In this document: positions 11,970-24,969 of the stretch, piece after piece
Numbering within the stretch: position 1 is the first letter of the stretch
How the letters are laid out: every line of letters begins with the position of its first letter
Assembly: GCA_020809705.1 (NCBI GenBank)
Contig: CP085828.1
Location: 4,030,001-4,094,000, forward strand
DNA length: 64,000 nt
Direction: 5' to 3'
From: Calonectria ilicicola
Lineage: Eukaryota; Ascomycota; Sordariomycetes; Hypocreales; Nectriaceae
Notes under the pieces: model-generated
What the model was told of the DNA's origin: nothing
The model's database searches: none
What the model saw: only the letters and a program-made list of their open reading frames with translations
Program-made: the position numbers and the translations under genes

Positions 11970-14268
11970 ATGTCCGACGTACCGCGCAAGAGAGCGTTTA
12001 GCCTCTCTCAGGGAATTGACCAAATCAGTGAGTGCACACGCTGGCTCGAAGCGCTCTCGTGTTTCCCCACCAGTGATGAAACTGACGACATTGAATTTAG
12101 GCCCCCCTGAGGCGATGCTATCCAGTATGGTAGAACCCATGTCAATTGGTAGCCGCGCTAACGCATTGTGTCTGAATGTTAAGAGTATGACGACAGGCCA
12201 CACTTAGAGAGTATGCACCCAGTAATATCACCCATTCGCAACGCGGCTAATTCTTCCAGACTTTGAAAGCTACCAAACTCTGTATCAGCAGTCTATTGAT
12301 GATCCCGACCAGTTTTGGGGTGACCAAGCTCAAGAGCTCTTGTCTTGGTCCAAGCCTTTCAACCAGGTTCACAACGGTACCCTAGAAGATGGAGACAATG
12401 CTTGGTTCTTGGGCGGTGAGCTCAACGCATCGTTCAATTGTGTCGATCGGCATGCACTCGCAACCCCGGAGAAGGAAGCCATAGTCTACGAGGCTGACGA
12501 GCCCGATTGTGGACGTTCTCTGACCTACAGTGAATTGTTGCGAGAGATTTGCAAGCTCGCTCATGTTCTCAAGCGCATGGGCGTGCAGAAAGGTGACATT
12601 GTTGCGGTCTATCTTCCCATGATTCCGGAAGCCCTTATTGCGTTGCTTGCTTGCGCTAGAATTGGCGCTGTTCACTCCGTCATTTTCGCTGGATTTTCCT
12701 CTGATTCTATTAGAGACCGTATCCTTGATGCAAAGTGTAAGGTTGTCATTACCGCCGATGAAGGCAAACGAGGCGGAAAAACTATCAACATCAAGGGTAT
12801 CGTCGACAAGGCCCTCCAGGAGTGCCCTGATGTTTCCAACGTCGTAGTGTATCAGAACACGGGCAGTGAAATCAATTGGGTTGATGGACGAGACCATTGG
12901 TGGCATGAGGAAGCTAGGAAGTGGCCCGGATACATTCCGCCGGAGCGCATGTATTCCGAAGACCCCCTCTTTCTGCTTTACACCTCTGGATCCACCGGCA
13001 AACCCAAGGGCATCTTGCACACTACTGGAGGCTATCTTGTTGGTGCAGCCGCGACAGGAAAATATGTTTTCGACATACACAAGAACGATAGGTTCTTTTG
13101 TGGGGGTGACGTAGGATGGATTACAGGGCATACATATGTCGTTTATGCCCCGTTACTACTAGGTGCTACGACGTTGGTTTTTGAAGGAACACCAGTTCAT
13201 CCTACCCCGTCTAGGTACTGGGATATCATTGATGAGCACAAAATCACCCACTTTTATGTTGCTCCCACTGCCCTTCGGTTGTTGAAGCGAGCTGGTGACG
13301 AGCACGTTTCTGGCATTATGAGCCACCTTCGAGTCCTAGGCTCTGTTGGTGAGCCCATTGCCCCTGATGTTTGGAAGTGGTACTATGAAGTGGTAGGAAA
13401 GGGCCAAGCTCAAATTGTCGATGTAAGTTCCTGAGATATGAAATCCTGAACCGTTTGAAATATCACAGCTAACTGTCAATTAGACCTACTGGCAGACCGA
13501 AACAGGATCTCATGCAATTACACCTTTGGCTGGAATTACGCCTGTGAAACCTGGATCTGCCTCTCTTCCCTTCTTTGGTATCGCGCCAGTTCTCCTGGAT
13601 TCAGTCACAGGCAAAGAGATTGAAGGAGATGATGTTGAAGGTGTCCTTGCATTCAAGCAACCTTGGCCTAGCATGGCTCGCACAGTCTGGGGTGCCCATG
13701 ATCGGTACATGGATACATACCTCAACCCGTATAAAGGCTACTACGTGAGTATACCTTGAGAGTAAAATACCCATTGGCTATTTTTCATACTAATAAAATT
13801 CATTAGTATACCGGAGACCGCGCACGCAGGGACTCTGATGGCTTTTATTGGATCCTGGGCCGAACCGATGACGTGATCAACGTTAGTGGACACAGAATTT
13901 CAACCGCTGAGATTGAAGCAGCTCTACTCGAGCATCCCGCCGCAGCCGAATCAGCAGTCGTAGCCACCGCAGATGAACTGACAGGACAGGCATCGAATGC
14001 ATTCATCACTCTCAAGCCTGGAGTTGATGCATCCAATATTCGTACTGAGCTGGTCCAGCAGGTCCGAACAGCTATTGGTCCATTCGCTGCACCAAAGAAG
14101 ATTTACGTAGTTGCAGACTTGCCCAAAACTCGCTCTGGAAAGATTATGCGCCGCATCTTGAGGAAGATTTTGGCTGGTGAGCAAGATCAGTTGGGAGATA
14201 TATCTACGCTTTCTGATCCGTCGGTTGTCGGAAAGATCATTGAAACCGTACATGGGGCTGATGAATAA
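11970..14268 (+). CDS. Acetyl-CoA synthetase (AMP-forming)
   Basis: Six exons fit: 11970..12027, 12101..12124, 12184..12210, 12260..13422, 13484..13744 and 13807..14268, giving 664 residues, the normal fungal length. The enzyme activates acetate to acetyl-CoA with ATP. The adenylate-forming signatures are complete: [11 protein letters not shown] from residue 277, [10 protein letters not shown] at the start of exon 5, [15 protein letters not shown] and the [15 protein letters not shown] hinge in exon 6, and the C-terminal [11 protein letters not shown] with the catalytic lysine near 623. The N-terminus ([20 protein letters not shown]) only appears when two microexons of 24 and 27 nt are included; both have matching phases and GT/AG ends. 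It is the family of Aspergillus facA/Neurospora acu-5, but a second paralogue is common, so I give no symbol. It converges with the sugar transporter, whose stop lies about 240 bp away. Confidence 0.9.
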
Positions 14269-14505
14269 TGAGGGGCGCTGACTAGGGCCGCTTTGACGCG
14301 ACCGTCACATTCATCTCATCAGATTACTTTCCGGTTGGCGTCTTCCGCATTGGGAAACAAGTCACGAGACGCGATATTCACCGATTTGTTTGGGGTACAC
14401 GCATACTTTTTGTTCATATATGACGTATCAAGTATTCATTCATTGATCGACATGCTAAAATAATCATTTACTCGCTTTTATTTCAATGCTTAAAAGCCCA
14501 GCTTT

Positions 14506-16121
14506 TTATGCTTCTTCCTTCTCGCTGCCCTCAATGTGAGCTGCCTTGTCCTTTGCCATGAACTCCTGGGGCATAGCAATTGGTCGGTTCTTGGCAAACT
14601 TCACAGTTCCCAGGACTGATGGAGAGTCCTTGAACATCAGCTCAATCTCCTCCAAGTTGCGTCCCATAGTCTCAGGGAACAGGAAGTAGACGGAGAGGGG
14701 AATGCAGGCTGCAATAACGCCAAAGACGATGTAGTATTGCCAGCCAATGCTGTTGATAGCAACAGGGGTAACCATGACAACAACAAAGTTCCTGGTGAGA
14801 GTATTAGCAAATAGATTCATTGGAAGGAGTTAGAGTAATAAACTTACCAAAGCCAGTGGTTGGCGGTGGAAATGGAAGACATGGCCATTCGGAGGCGGAT
14901 CGGAGCAACTTCAGCGCAGTACAGGAAGTTGGCGCCGAGGAAACCGATAGGCACCCAGGTGTTGTATAGGTAGATGAAGCAACCGGCAGCAATCATAGCG
15001 GGTCGGTTCTCCTTTCCGAAGGAGGTGGTGATAGCAAGGGCAATCATGCAAGCACTCATACCGACACCGCTAATGATGAAGACTGCTCGTCGTCCAAAGC
15101 GATCAATGGTCAAGAAAGCAATGAAGGATGACAGGAACTTCCAGGTAAGGGCACCACCGGAGAGGACACGAGACATCTCGCCAGTCATGCCAAGGTTGGT
15201 TTGGAAAAGAATGGTGGCGTAAACACTGACCAAGTTGCTGCCTGACATTTGCTGGTAGAACTGCAAAAGGATGCAAATGCAGAATCGGTAGAGAAGCTTC
15301 TCGTCACCCATGGTAAGCATATCACGGAGCTTAGCACCACCGTGGCTGGTCTCCTCGAGGGAGTGCTCGATTCCAGCAACCTCAGCCTGAACCTCAATTG
15401 ATTCCTCGGACTGGCCTCGGAGAGCAGAGATGACGTAGCGGGCTTGCTCAGAGCGGCCCTTCATGACGAGCCATCGAGGACTCTCAGGCATGAAGTAGAT
15501 GGAAGACATGACAATGATGGAGAAGACGACGGCGATGGCAATCGGGGGTCGCCAGGTAACGGGGCCGTGGTGGAATTCGAAGAAAGCCAGGTCGAGCCAG
15601 GACTCGAGCGTGTAGCCCAAGCACATGAAAAGACCAGTCAAGACGACATGACGACCTCGGTTCTTGGCGTCGGAAGTCTCACTGAGCCAGACAGGAACAA
15701 TAGAACTCAGTTGACCAACACCAAAACCGATGATGACTCTTCCGACAATGAATTGAGCAAGACCGAAGGACGAGGCCTCAAGGATCTCTCCAATGAGGGA
15801 GCAAATACCAGCGAAGAAGATGACATTGCGGCGACCGAATCTGTCACCGCTCCAGGAGCAGGAGATGGCACCAATGAAGGCACCGAGAACAAAGGTTGCG
15901 ACGACGAAGCCTTGGAGTGTCGAGTTCTTGCTCTTCTCAGAACCCGTGGTGTTGACCGTGTCAATCTGAGGGAAAGTCTTGACCCAATCCTCCTCTGTCA
16001 AAAGACCACCGATTCCAGCCTGGTTGTATCCGAAAACGACGAAAGACGGAGCAACAATCAGCGCAAGCTGAAGGATGCTGAGAGCCTTGCCGCTGGCTCC
16101 TAGGAAAGTTGCTGCTGCCAT
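14506..16121 (-). CDS. MFS sugar transporter (sugar porter family)
   Basis: Two exons, 16121..14848 and 14791..14506, split by a 56-nt intron with a GTAAGT donor; 519 residues. The start MAAATFLGASGKA is the first ATG in frame. About twelve membrane segments are expected. Sugar-porter signatures are clear: GDRFGRRN after helix 2, GRVIIGFGVGQ, PESPRWLVMKGR before the central loop, DRFGRRAVF in the second half, and PETMGRNLEEIE after helix 12. It should import a hexose, pentose or related sugar by proton symport at the plasma membrane; the substrate cannot be read from sequence. An N-linked site and a charged loop (TTGSEKSKN) lie in the first external loop. Candidate CreA sites upstream suggest carbon catabolite control. 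Confidence 0.9.
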
Positions 16122-18118
16122 TGTTGCCGAACCTATTTTCCGCGAGCAATTGGAATACTGGTTGACAAGAGAAGACTGGACACACACACCGCACTCAAAT
16201 AGCTACGGGGGAACGGCATTTAAACTTCTTCGCCCTCCGCACTCTGGGGACGCTCCTCATGCGGAGCCCCATGGGAACTCCGAGGACATTGTGCCCTGTG
16301 ACACGCCAATGACAACTGGAGCTTAGACAATCATGTTGAGGCAAATACCCGAGCCTCTTGTTGGCTCCTGAACCGTGCCCGGGCCCCGGGGTGGACGTGT
16401 GGGGATCATTTGACAGACGCCCGGGATCACGTCGTGATGCTCGTCGCGAGGCCGGCTAATCGGCACGGTCGTTTCTCGGGTGTTTTTTTGGTGTTGTGGA
16501 TTCGGCCTCGTCATGAAAGCCCCAACCAGATAGCAGGATCTGCTCTGGACATGGCGAGCCCCGACGAAAACAGCACGAAAATGGCGCAAAATGACCAGAC
16601 TTGGAGCAGATTTAGAGTAGATTTTTAACTCACGTCAGGGGCTTTGCGCATCTCTGCAGCCGGCGGCGTCGGTTTTTGATCCAGTGGCGATAGTGCAACT
16701 GTGGGCGCTCTCGTGCAACCGCGCTGCCGATCTCGGGCTTCGTAAACAGGAAATGTCTTGATTTCAAGCCTTGCAAGTCTCTAGGCTACATTTGCAACGT
16801 TGCTCCGAAGCATTAGGCAGAGTTTCGCTAGTATCTGGCCAGTTCACCTTAGGAAAAAAGCAGACGAAGAGAATCGGCGAATGCCGCGAGACGAGGATGT
16901 CAGGGGCACGGTGAATGACGTCGTATCGGTAATGAAATCCATGCTCTCTAGTGCGGCTCTTACGCTAGTAAAAGCCGCATCGGCATCGCTTGGTGGGGAT
17001 GTCGGTAGGGAGTTTTCACACGGATAGCAACGTGCCGGTTCTTGGCTCACATCCTTGTGGGTCGGCTCGCCTCCATTCTGTTGAATCGCCAAGCTTCGAG
17101 TTCGATTCCATGATGCGATGCCCGGCTTGTATAAGAACGGCAGCCTGGAGGTTTGGACACAAAGGGCAGTTTGAAGCAGCCCCCCCGCGGGCATCAGATG
17201 TTGAGCAGCGGTCAGCTCCGCCGGCTCGTTTATCCACAAGGCCCAGTTATGCTGAAAATCCCTTCCATCATGTGCGCGCTCGCCCCTTGTGCGGTACCGC
17301 AGACCGACCCGCTCCGTCGTGTCTGTGAATACGGGTGGTGGCAACGGTAATCATTCGGACATCGGCTTTAAGCCGGCCGCGTAAGAAGTCATTGTGCATT
17401 GGATAAAGGAAACTTGGTCAAGAACGTGATCATATATTGGAAACCATCGGCGCGTTCATCCATGGGCTTCTGGGCCGTTTTTTGGCCTTCTTCGCCACAT
17501 TCTAGCTGAGTCGTGGCACCCTTCGTCTTGTCTCCATCCAGGTCGGGAAGTCAAAACATTTGTAAGAACTAGCGAGCTAGCGTGAACGGCGGCGGATACA
17601 TGAATCATTCACCCACAGCCAATAAGACGCACGGGCATCGTCACCTACCCGAGACACAATTCTAACTTTGAGAGTGATCTGTGTCTTGTCCCAGCAACCT
17701 TAAGCAACCCCAGATTAGGTTGTGTGGTGAGCTTGATCGGATTCATCTGTGATCAATAAAATGAAGGCCTATGATTAAGGGCGGGCCTGATATGATGAAC
17801 ACCAGCCATTACGCGGATTGAATGCGAGAAGGATTGAGCTGCGGGGCATGCTTGTGATTGCTCCCTCCACCTCAAACATCAATTATGGGTCCAATAGATA
17901 ATTAACATCCCCGCTCGTTTTCGGATCTTTCTGCATTAAGTGTCTATGTCCCATCTTATTGCTGACTATTTATACATGGTGGTCGCCTCCAATTTCTTGG
18001 CAAATGCTCCTCACCGACCACCTTATTTACAAGAGGGCGGTATCTGACAAATGTACAATAGATACGTCTGGCCTGAGGGTGGGTTATCGCCCCCCACTCA
18101 ATCACGGCCTCGTCCATC
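16122..18118. other. Intergenic region, GC-richer, no gene seen
   Basis: The left part is the transporter promoter. Overlapping open frames at 16800-17350 exist on both strands, as expected from higher GC, and show no domain or convincing start. The right end is the 3' flank of the polygalacturonase gene. Confidence 0.45.
16244..16404. promoter_or_regulatory. Candidate CreA/CRE1 sites upstream of the sugar transporter
   Basis: Three matches to the SYGGRG consensus: CTGGGG at 16244-16249, CCGGGG at 16386-16391 and GTGGGG at 16399-16404. They lie about 120-285 bp upstream of the transporter start. The last two form a close pair, which is the arrangement reported as effective for CreA. The motif is short and the region GC-rich, so chance matches are possible. 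Confidence 0.35.
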
Positions 18119-19294
18119 TTAAGAAGGACATCCCGAGGCAGGGTAGTTGCAGCTGCCTCCCTCTCCGCCTCCGGTGATTAGGACATTAGTAAAGGTAAAG
18201 TCGGAGCAGCTGCCATCGCCACAGAGAATGTAGTAGTTGTAAGCTGAGTCAGCGACCGATCCGACAATGTTTTGAAATGTGATGCCGGTAATGTTCACAC
18301 CGTTGGTGGGAATTCCAGTGGGGCCACCGTTGAGGTAGTCCTGCTGGACGTCCAAACCGTACTGGGTGAGGTTGGACATGACAATGTTGCTATAGAGCAC
18401 ATTGGCGACAGTGCCGTTGGTGCCGCTGTTAGTCTTGATGCGCACACCATTCTGTCCGTTGATGAGCTGAGCGTTCTGGAACGTTACGCCATCAACTGTG
18501 TTGTTGCTCTTGCCACCAATGGAGCCGATGCTCAGACCGTGGCCACCGTAGCAGTAGGCGTTCTGCACGACAATGTTGGAGCCAGAGGTGACAGCAACGC
18601 AGTCATCCTGGTTGTGGACCCAGATGTTGGACAGGGTCACGGTGTCGGAAGAGGAAATATCGAAGCCATCAGAATTGTGAGCAGCAGCCTTGCCACTGCT
18701 TCGGTTGTTGGCTGCATCACCGTCCGAGTTGTCCAAAATGATGCCGCTGACCTCGAGATCGTAGTTTTTGGTCATGTAAAAGCAGTGGGTGGGCCAGTTC
18801 TTGATGTTAAGGCCGGTAATCTTGGCATTGCGGGTTTTCTGGAAAACGATAAAGTGGTCGGGCCTGAAGAAGATATAGTTAGCGCGATCTGTCTTGGCAT
18901 TCCCGATTCAACATGGGGATGTATACTTGGAGCTTCCGCCATTAGATCCTTGGCCGTCCCAGTATGCAGGACCATTGCCATCAATTACGTGACCCTCAGC
19001 ACCTTGAATAGTGATGCTGTCGCCAGAAATGACAATAGGGTCGAAGTCATCATCCTCAGTTGTTCCAAAGGTGGTTGTTCCGGCAAAAGTCACAACAGCG
19101 CCAGTCTGCAGACTCTGAAGATCCAAAGTGGAAGAAGCGGGCATGTACAGATCAGAGAGGGTAATGTCGGTGCAGCTTGCGACCGCCGAAGAGACTTGGG
19201 AGTACTCGGTAACAAGGCAACCGTCAGCGCTTGCGACAGGAGTTGTCGCCGCGCTGGCAATGGAAGCCAGTGGGAGAAGCTGACTAACTCTCAT
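18119..19294 (-). CDS. Secreted endopolygalacturonase, GH28
   Basis: Two exons, 19294..18927 and 18863..18119, around a 63-nt intron with a GCTAAC branch site; 370 residues. A signal peptide (about 1-18) and short pro-region precede the right-handed beta-helix. Active-site motifs are all present: HNSDGFD at 185-191 (usually NTD), the catalytic DD in NQDDC at 209-210, GGHGLSIGS with H231, and RIKT at 264-267. Flanking cysteines follow the endopolygalacturonase pattern. The enzyme should cleave homogalacturonan in plant cell walls or pectic litter, outside the cell. A TATA-like element sits about 145 bp upstream. Nothing in the sequence suggests damage. Confidence 0.93.
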
Positions 19295-20944
19295 AACGAA
19301 TGAATGTAAAAAAAGAACGAGTGAATTAGAGTCTCAAAGAAAGCAATAAGGCAAATAATAACCTTAATTCACCTCAACATGCACGAACCAGACACTAAGG
19401 ACCTCGAACTGCAACCACTACAGGATTCATTTTCTTACTATATAACGGCTGGAACGGAACTCGGCACCAATTCTCCACTGAAAACTGCCTGGGGGGCCAG
19501 CTGAAGAGGGATATTATACCACGGAATTGTGCTGGATGCATACGTTTTCCCGACCCTTGATCATGATTGAATCTGGATGTGGTGTTTCAGGATGTGTGCT
19601 GACCCTGGTTAGCGCAGGGTAGACGACGGATCCGACCAAATCCACAAATCAGCGCTCGCCCGAAAAGCTGAAACACCGTAATAGCGTTGCATTCGCCCTG
19701 AAAGCTGTTGGTCGAAGGACGGTGTTGACATCACCAGCGCGGTGGCCAAATGCATCATAACGGTCAAACATCTTACCAACTAAAAAGACGCGTAATGGAC
19801 CAACGATGGCATTGTTGCAGAGAGTGCCGTGATTTGAAAATTCGCAAACAAAGCCCTCTTCGGAAATTCATCCATGAATTGACAGGCTGAAGAAAATTAA
19901 AGATATTTCAAACTCTCTGTAGGCTAAATAGAAATAGCGCGCGCATTGGAAGTTTATTAAGGACAGAAGCAGACGGACTTAAGCGACGTATGAACTTTGA
20001 AACTCGACCACATACAACTTAATCTTAAGATGATAAGCTTACATATGTAAGGTTCCGTTCCCCATGATTTTTACTGATCATGTAGTAATCATTGTGCCAC
20101 TGTATTTGGATCACCAGCCGAAGGAGTTTCGAAGCTCATTTCCCCAGCCGTGTATGATGATGAATTCATTCCACTTTAATTCATGGTTATTTCTATGCAT
20201 TATAACCTAGATCATTCCTAAAATTGAATAGTGACGTACATTACACCCCACGATTAATTACGGCGTATGCTCTTATCTTATTCTCTTTGTGACATCACAA
20301 GTGGCGACATGGTGACGTGATGGGGTGTCAGGGCCTTCCATCTTGTAGTGTAATCCAGCTAAAAACAGCCACCAAAATCAAAATCCTGGACGCTTATTTC
20401 ATTTTAATGGCAGTGGAAGCAATGCGTATTACTCTTCAGACAGCATAAGCAGTGAGCCTACCCTATGCCTAAATGCAACGGGTTTTTCATGCACCTCGGG
20501 AATTATATGTCTCTCTTTTGTCATAACGTGCTCGCTTTAAATATGTCAAACAATAGTGTCCCAGAGAGAATCATTACAAAATGTGGCGTCATAGTTCCGT
20601 TACAATTTCTTTGCTCCTCAAAACTCGTACCGACTGTGGAGATGTTAAAAAGAAAAGCCCACTCTGATTGGTTAGGTGAGATGAGATAAATACAAGCGTA
20701 GCTGATCAAGCTTTCCCCCCTGCACGATGAACCAATAAGCTGAAGAACTGATGTTTCAAATAGATGAATCAGTCCAAATCAGCCTACCGTATTTTCAATG
20801 CTGAAACACGAGAGAAACGCGAGGGAAAATGATGTTCAAATACTTGCTATAGCGGTAAATATGATTCTTCGTACATTTCGTTAAATGCCACATGTCCTCA
20901 CTACTCCTTGTTCCTAATCCCAATCTCGAACTGTCTCGAACAAA
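19295..20944. other. Intergenic region
   Basis: Apart from the polygalacturonase promoter at the left I see no gene. The middle is AT-rich; small frames near 20465-20709 overlap on both strands and show no family features. Confidence 0.5.
19438..19446 (-). promoter_or_regulatory. TATA-like element of the polygalacturonase gene
   Basis: The minus strand reads GTTATATAG, about 145 bp upstream of the polygalacturonase ATG at 19294. A CTGGGG-type sequence (CreA-like) is present near 19490. Confidence 0.4.
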
Positions 20945-22096
20945 TCAACCAATTACTCCAAGCTCCCGAAGCCTCTTCGAATCCCACATCACAAAACCCC
21001 ATTTACGATACGATCTATCGTTTTGGTGATATATGTTGACCATGTTCTCGGCATCATTGCGACGCTGTGATAAAATCCACATTTCCTTTGGCCCTGGGTC
21101 AGGGTCCTCATAGAAGTCTCGCCCGGTTACTTGCATGTCTCCCCAGCTCCAGGAAAAGTTTTCCAGCTCTTCAGCCCAGTAGCACTCTAGAGCGTGATCG
21201 AGGAACTTGTAAAATGCAAAGTGGTGGCCGTCCTCTAAGCCCATTGCATGGGCTCGTTCTTCGTAAGATTTGGCACTGAAAGTATTATGGAGGCGTTCAA
21301 GACCCAGGGCTAAGAGCCCTTGGACATCAGGGCTCAAGAATAGGCTCTCACCGCGGTAAAATTGCCTCCCCTGTGGATAACGTCGAGAAAATTCGTCTAG
21401 AAACAGAGCTGTTTGATAGCAGAGGAAGTCATGGACACAGGCAAGTTGAGCACATTCAACAGGAGAAAAGAATGGGAAAAAAGCCCACAGGCCCCTTCCA
21501 TAGTTACCGTCAATATCAGTATATGGATCCGGTCCGCCACAGAGGAGTCGAAAAAGCTCAAAGCGGTAAAATGATCGTGCTATCCGCGCCCGCTCGGTTG
21601 AAGAAGGGGGATCGTTTTGGAGACTTTGGCTTAACGGAACATCACTCGTGGTGGCGCATGCCTGGATGAATTTATCCGTCAAACCGAGGATATGGTAATG
21701 AAATCTCTCTATTCCAAGGGCGTCCTTGACATTCCAAGTGTAGGTTTCAAGACGTGGGCGTATCATTTTGCCGAGAAAATCGTAGATGTAGTCTTCCGCG
21801 ATGTCGAGATCTTTGTCCCGTAATTCCAACACTTGAGAAGGGCTCCGTCTGATTACTGGCGGGTGGCATCGTCGGACGATGATAGCTTCTGGTAGGACGT
21901 CGGTGCCCACATATCTGGTGAGCAGTCGGCCAATGATGTCATTTTCAACTTTCTTGAACGCCGCATACAGCGAGCGGCATGATAGGGCAGTGTGGATCAG
22001 GGATGTAACGCTGTCCAGCGAGTCCAAGATGCACCATTGCAGCTCCAGAGGCAGTCGTTGGATCGGAGACTCTGGCGGCTGGCGGGAAATTTCCAT
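20945..22096 (-). CDS. F-box-like protein of unknown target
   Basis: Single exon, 383 residues from the first ATG in frame (22096). The frame extends further upstream only through non-ATG codons. Residues about 12-50 resemble an F-box: IQRLPLELQWCILDSLDSV followed by a hydrophobic stretch ending CRSLYAAF, which is the usual L-P-x-E ... L ... C-R-x-L-Y pattern. The rest has no repeat or enzyme motif that I recognise. F-box proteins usually recruit substrates to SCF ubiquitin ligases; fungi have many uncharacterised ones. A TATA-like TTTATACC lies near 22328-22335 on the minus strand. The gene is isolated. Confidence 0.7.
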   Translation of the reverse strand: MEISRQPPESPIQRLPLELQWCILDSLDSVTSLIHTALSCRSLYAAFKKVENDIIGRLLTRYVGTDVLPEAIIVRRCHPPVIRRSPSQVLELRDKDLDIAEDYIYDFLGKMIRPRLETYTWNVKDALGIERFHYHILGLTDKFIQACATTSDVPLSQSLQNDPPSSTERARIARSFYRFELFRLLCGGPDPYTDIDGNYGRGLWAFFPFFSPVECAQLACVHDFLCYQTALFLDEFSRRYPQGRQFYRGESLFLSPDVQGLLALGLERLHNTFSAKSYEERAHAMGLEDGHHFAFYKFLDHALECYWAEELENFSWSWGDMQVTGRDFYEDPDPGPKEMWILSQRRNDAENMVNIYHQNDRSYRKWGFVMWDSKRLRELGVIG

Positions 22097-24969
22097 CTTG
22101 AATGTCGGTTGTCGTCTTCTGTACTGTAAACTGATTGCTTGAAGGTTGACAGGCGGATTTTGGGGAATATGGCCGAGCTTTTTATGGGTGGACGTGTGTG
22201 GAGTCGAAGGATGAGTCGCTGGCCGGTGTGGAGATGACAAGCACGCTCAAACGTGGGATTGCGAGAATCAGAGAGTTCGTATATGGGAAAAGAGAGAAGA
22301 GAGAAAAGAAACTCGGTCGGATTGGAGGTATAAAGTGAGGCATGAAGTGAGGCGAGCATCACGCGCGCCACAGCGCGTACTCTTGGGTTCTAGCCGTGTC
22401 TCTCCTGATTACTGCCCTTTCGGGGGTGTTTCCCATGGGTTACTGGATATGGACAAGTGAGCGTTACTTTACCATCCCAAGATACAGAGCCGCGGCCTGA
22501 TGGAAAATTTTTTTGTGGCATTTGTCTCAACTGGGCTCTTGCTCGCTCAGATGACGAATGGATGTCTCACTTGCAAGGGGCTTAGTTGGGGGTTAGTTTG
22601 AAGAGGCCACCCAACAGACACTGTAAGCATGTAGTAGCTCGTGGCGATTTCTAATTCGTTACCGTCACAAATTTCGCTCAACGCGAGCAATTTGGACGTT
22701 TGAAACGCGTCTTTGCATCGGTTTGGCCCCCTGAAGCGATTGGATGCTGGATATGCAGAATCTGAATGACAAGCTGGGCATCCACCTGTCAACCAGAACC
22801 CTGGGTTTGGGCACCATAAGCCCAGCCCAATCCCAATATCTGGAATTAAGCGCCGCGTATCACTCACTATTAAGGTATTTGCTATTCCAGAGCACTCCTT
22901 GACGCGACCCGCGAGGCTAAGCCACCCTTACTGACACCGTCCACCACCTAGTTCCGCCCGGTAGTACCCCTAAAAATAAGTCGATTGGGTTGCTAAGTTC
23001 GCTCCTTCTGTGGTTGGGTTCGTCACGGCTAGTGGGTAAGGCTCAGCTGAGAGTGCATATGCATGACGGCTTTGCCATTTAGACGATAGCGAGCAAGGGT
23101 GATCAACATGATGAGCGGCACCAAACCCCAGCTAGCGCCCTACGGGGCGGCTCGCCTTTCACTGACAGCTGCACCGACGCTTTGGGCAATGCGGCAGAAG
23201 CCTCGGACAGGCGACCCAAGCGGGCGGACACTGTCTCAAACTAACCAGCTGAGCCGTCCACGTGACCCCCCTTAGCCCCCTTGCTGAGGAGGCATATGAG
23301 CCATTCGTTCGCTCTAGGCTGGAGGACTCCTCGTTCTTTGCAGATTCTCCTTCAGAGACCTGGTGGTTAGCGTTCATGTGCATGTACTGATGGGGGGGAG
23401 GGTTCTAGATCAGGTGTACAGGGGCTGTGTATGATTGAGAATGATGATCATTACACATGTCGAGCTAGTGGTGATTTTTGATTGAGGTACCTTGGCATTT
23501 ATGAGGCGAGCAGACTAATCAAGAAAAGATGATCTCGATCGTGGGCAAGAATCGCCATCTTGTAGAGATCGCGATTCTCTCAATGTGGCTTTTCAGTTTT
23601 GAGGCCTTCCAATTTGCTCGATCACAAGCTCACCAACCATGGATCTTTCAATCGCCGGCTTAGCTCCGCCGTTAGTCTCTGCCGACGAACTCGCCAAGGA
23701 AAGCGTTCCCGCCCTCGGTCGTATCTACTGCCCAAGTTGGTGAGGCTCGTCGTACAGAGCTGGGAAGGGGTGGGTACGATCTTGAAACGAACCCAAGGAG
23801 CTGAGTTGATTGCAGATCACGGCCGGGCCGCCCCCAGTGCTCCCCGCACAAGACTTCAAGTCTCGCGGATCCCCCGCTTCCGACTGTGGCACGGCCTTTT
23901 TCGGACGCAGCTTCGGAGGGAGAAAACAGACAAGGACCCGCTGTTATTTGCCCAGTCAATATCCGCCAGCTTGGCCGCGTCGAGGCCTGGGGCGTCTTGG
24001 TTGGCAGGGGTACGGAATAGTGGCGCGGGCTCGCCTCACCTCGCCGGCCACGCCACGTCAGTGCGAAGCTCAGTAATCTAAGACATGAATTCATGCAGTA
24101 GAGAGTCTAGGGTGGCGGGAACAGAAGTCCTGTTGATCCGTGGCCAGGCTTATCCGGCATGTCGGGACAGGTCATCTATGACAGAGAGGCGACATGTTTC
24201 ATGTTGTAGCATCAATATTGGTACCACGTCTATAAAACGTACCATTCGGAAGTACGGACTTACGGTAAACTCGTCTTTGTCCGCTCAAACTTCAGGTTTA
24301 CAAACCAAAGTCAACTGGACGTCGAAAGCCCTCAAAGCCCTCATGTTCTCGTCTCGGTGACTAGCGCGCTGCGCTATTTTTTCCCGGGATCCTCAACATG
24401 GGAACATTTGGCGCCTAGATTGAGACATCCTAACTGCTATAGCTATGGCACTGCGGTACGCTAGGCATCATGCGCGCGCCTAGAGCAGTACCTGCAGTGA
24501 ATACGAGTTGTCATTTTTGGTCTCGATGCGCTAAGGCTGGGAGAATGATGACCCGAATTAGCCCGAGTTGATTGGGTACCTCGGAAGACTACGATATTTG
24601 TACCTCAGAGATACTGGCATGTCGCGTGGGGGGAGAGGGAGGTGTCTTGTGTGGTGGCTCATGGCTCACGCTGGATTCTAGGGTTCTGTGATAATACTCC
24701 TATATACATGATCGAAACAAGTGGAGCTAAACGAATGATAAATGGTATCTTGTGACTCTCAAACCTCACCGGACCACCCCTCCTCACTGCAGCTGTTCAT
24801 GCGATGAACGGTTCCATTGACTCCCCCAATGATAACACAACAAGTCGCTGCCGTCAGCATTTAAGCAGCTGACACAAGACACCAGGCTAACCCTTGCATC
24901 GATCTTGTGCATCCCAGGTGCAGGGAGCGAGTCAGCTGGGCGCTATGTTGAGTTGTTTCTCAGGTCCAA
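22097..24969. other. Long GC-rich intergenic region
   Basis: No supported gene. At 23639 a good start context (CAACCATGG) opens a 34-codon frame ending in TGA at a GTGAGG donor-like site, but the best downstream acceptor re-creates a stop, so I do not call it. Long frames near 23600-24090 occur on both strands, as expected from local GC. No transposon domain or terminal repeat is seen. Confidence 0.45.

Noticed and set aside
15444..16103. 219-codon frame on the plus strand
   Set aside because: Exact antisense of the sugar transporter; acidic composition is the mirror of transporter codons.
17085..17115. TTCGATT sequence resembling a tRNA T-loop
   Set aside because: The flanking bases do not pair as a T-stem and no acceptor stem or anticodon arm can be drawn.
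18272..19303. 343-codon plus-strand frame
   Set aside because: Antisense of the polygalacturonase exons and intron.
23599..24094. Long GC-rich frames on both strands, and a well-placed ATG at 23639
   Set aside because: The short frame ends at a donor-like site but the only good acceptor re-creates a stop; no family match.
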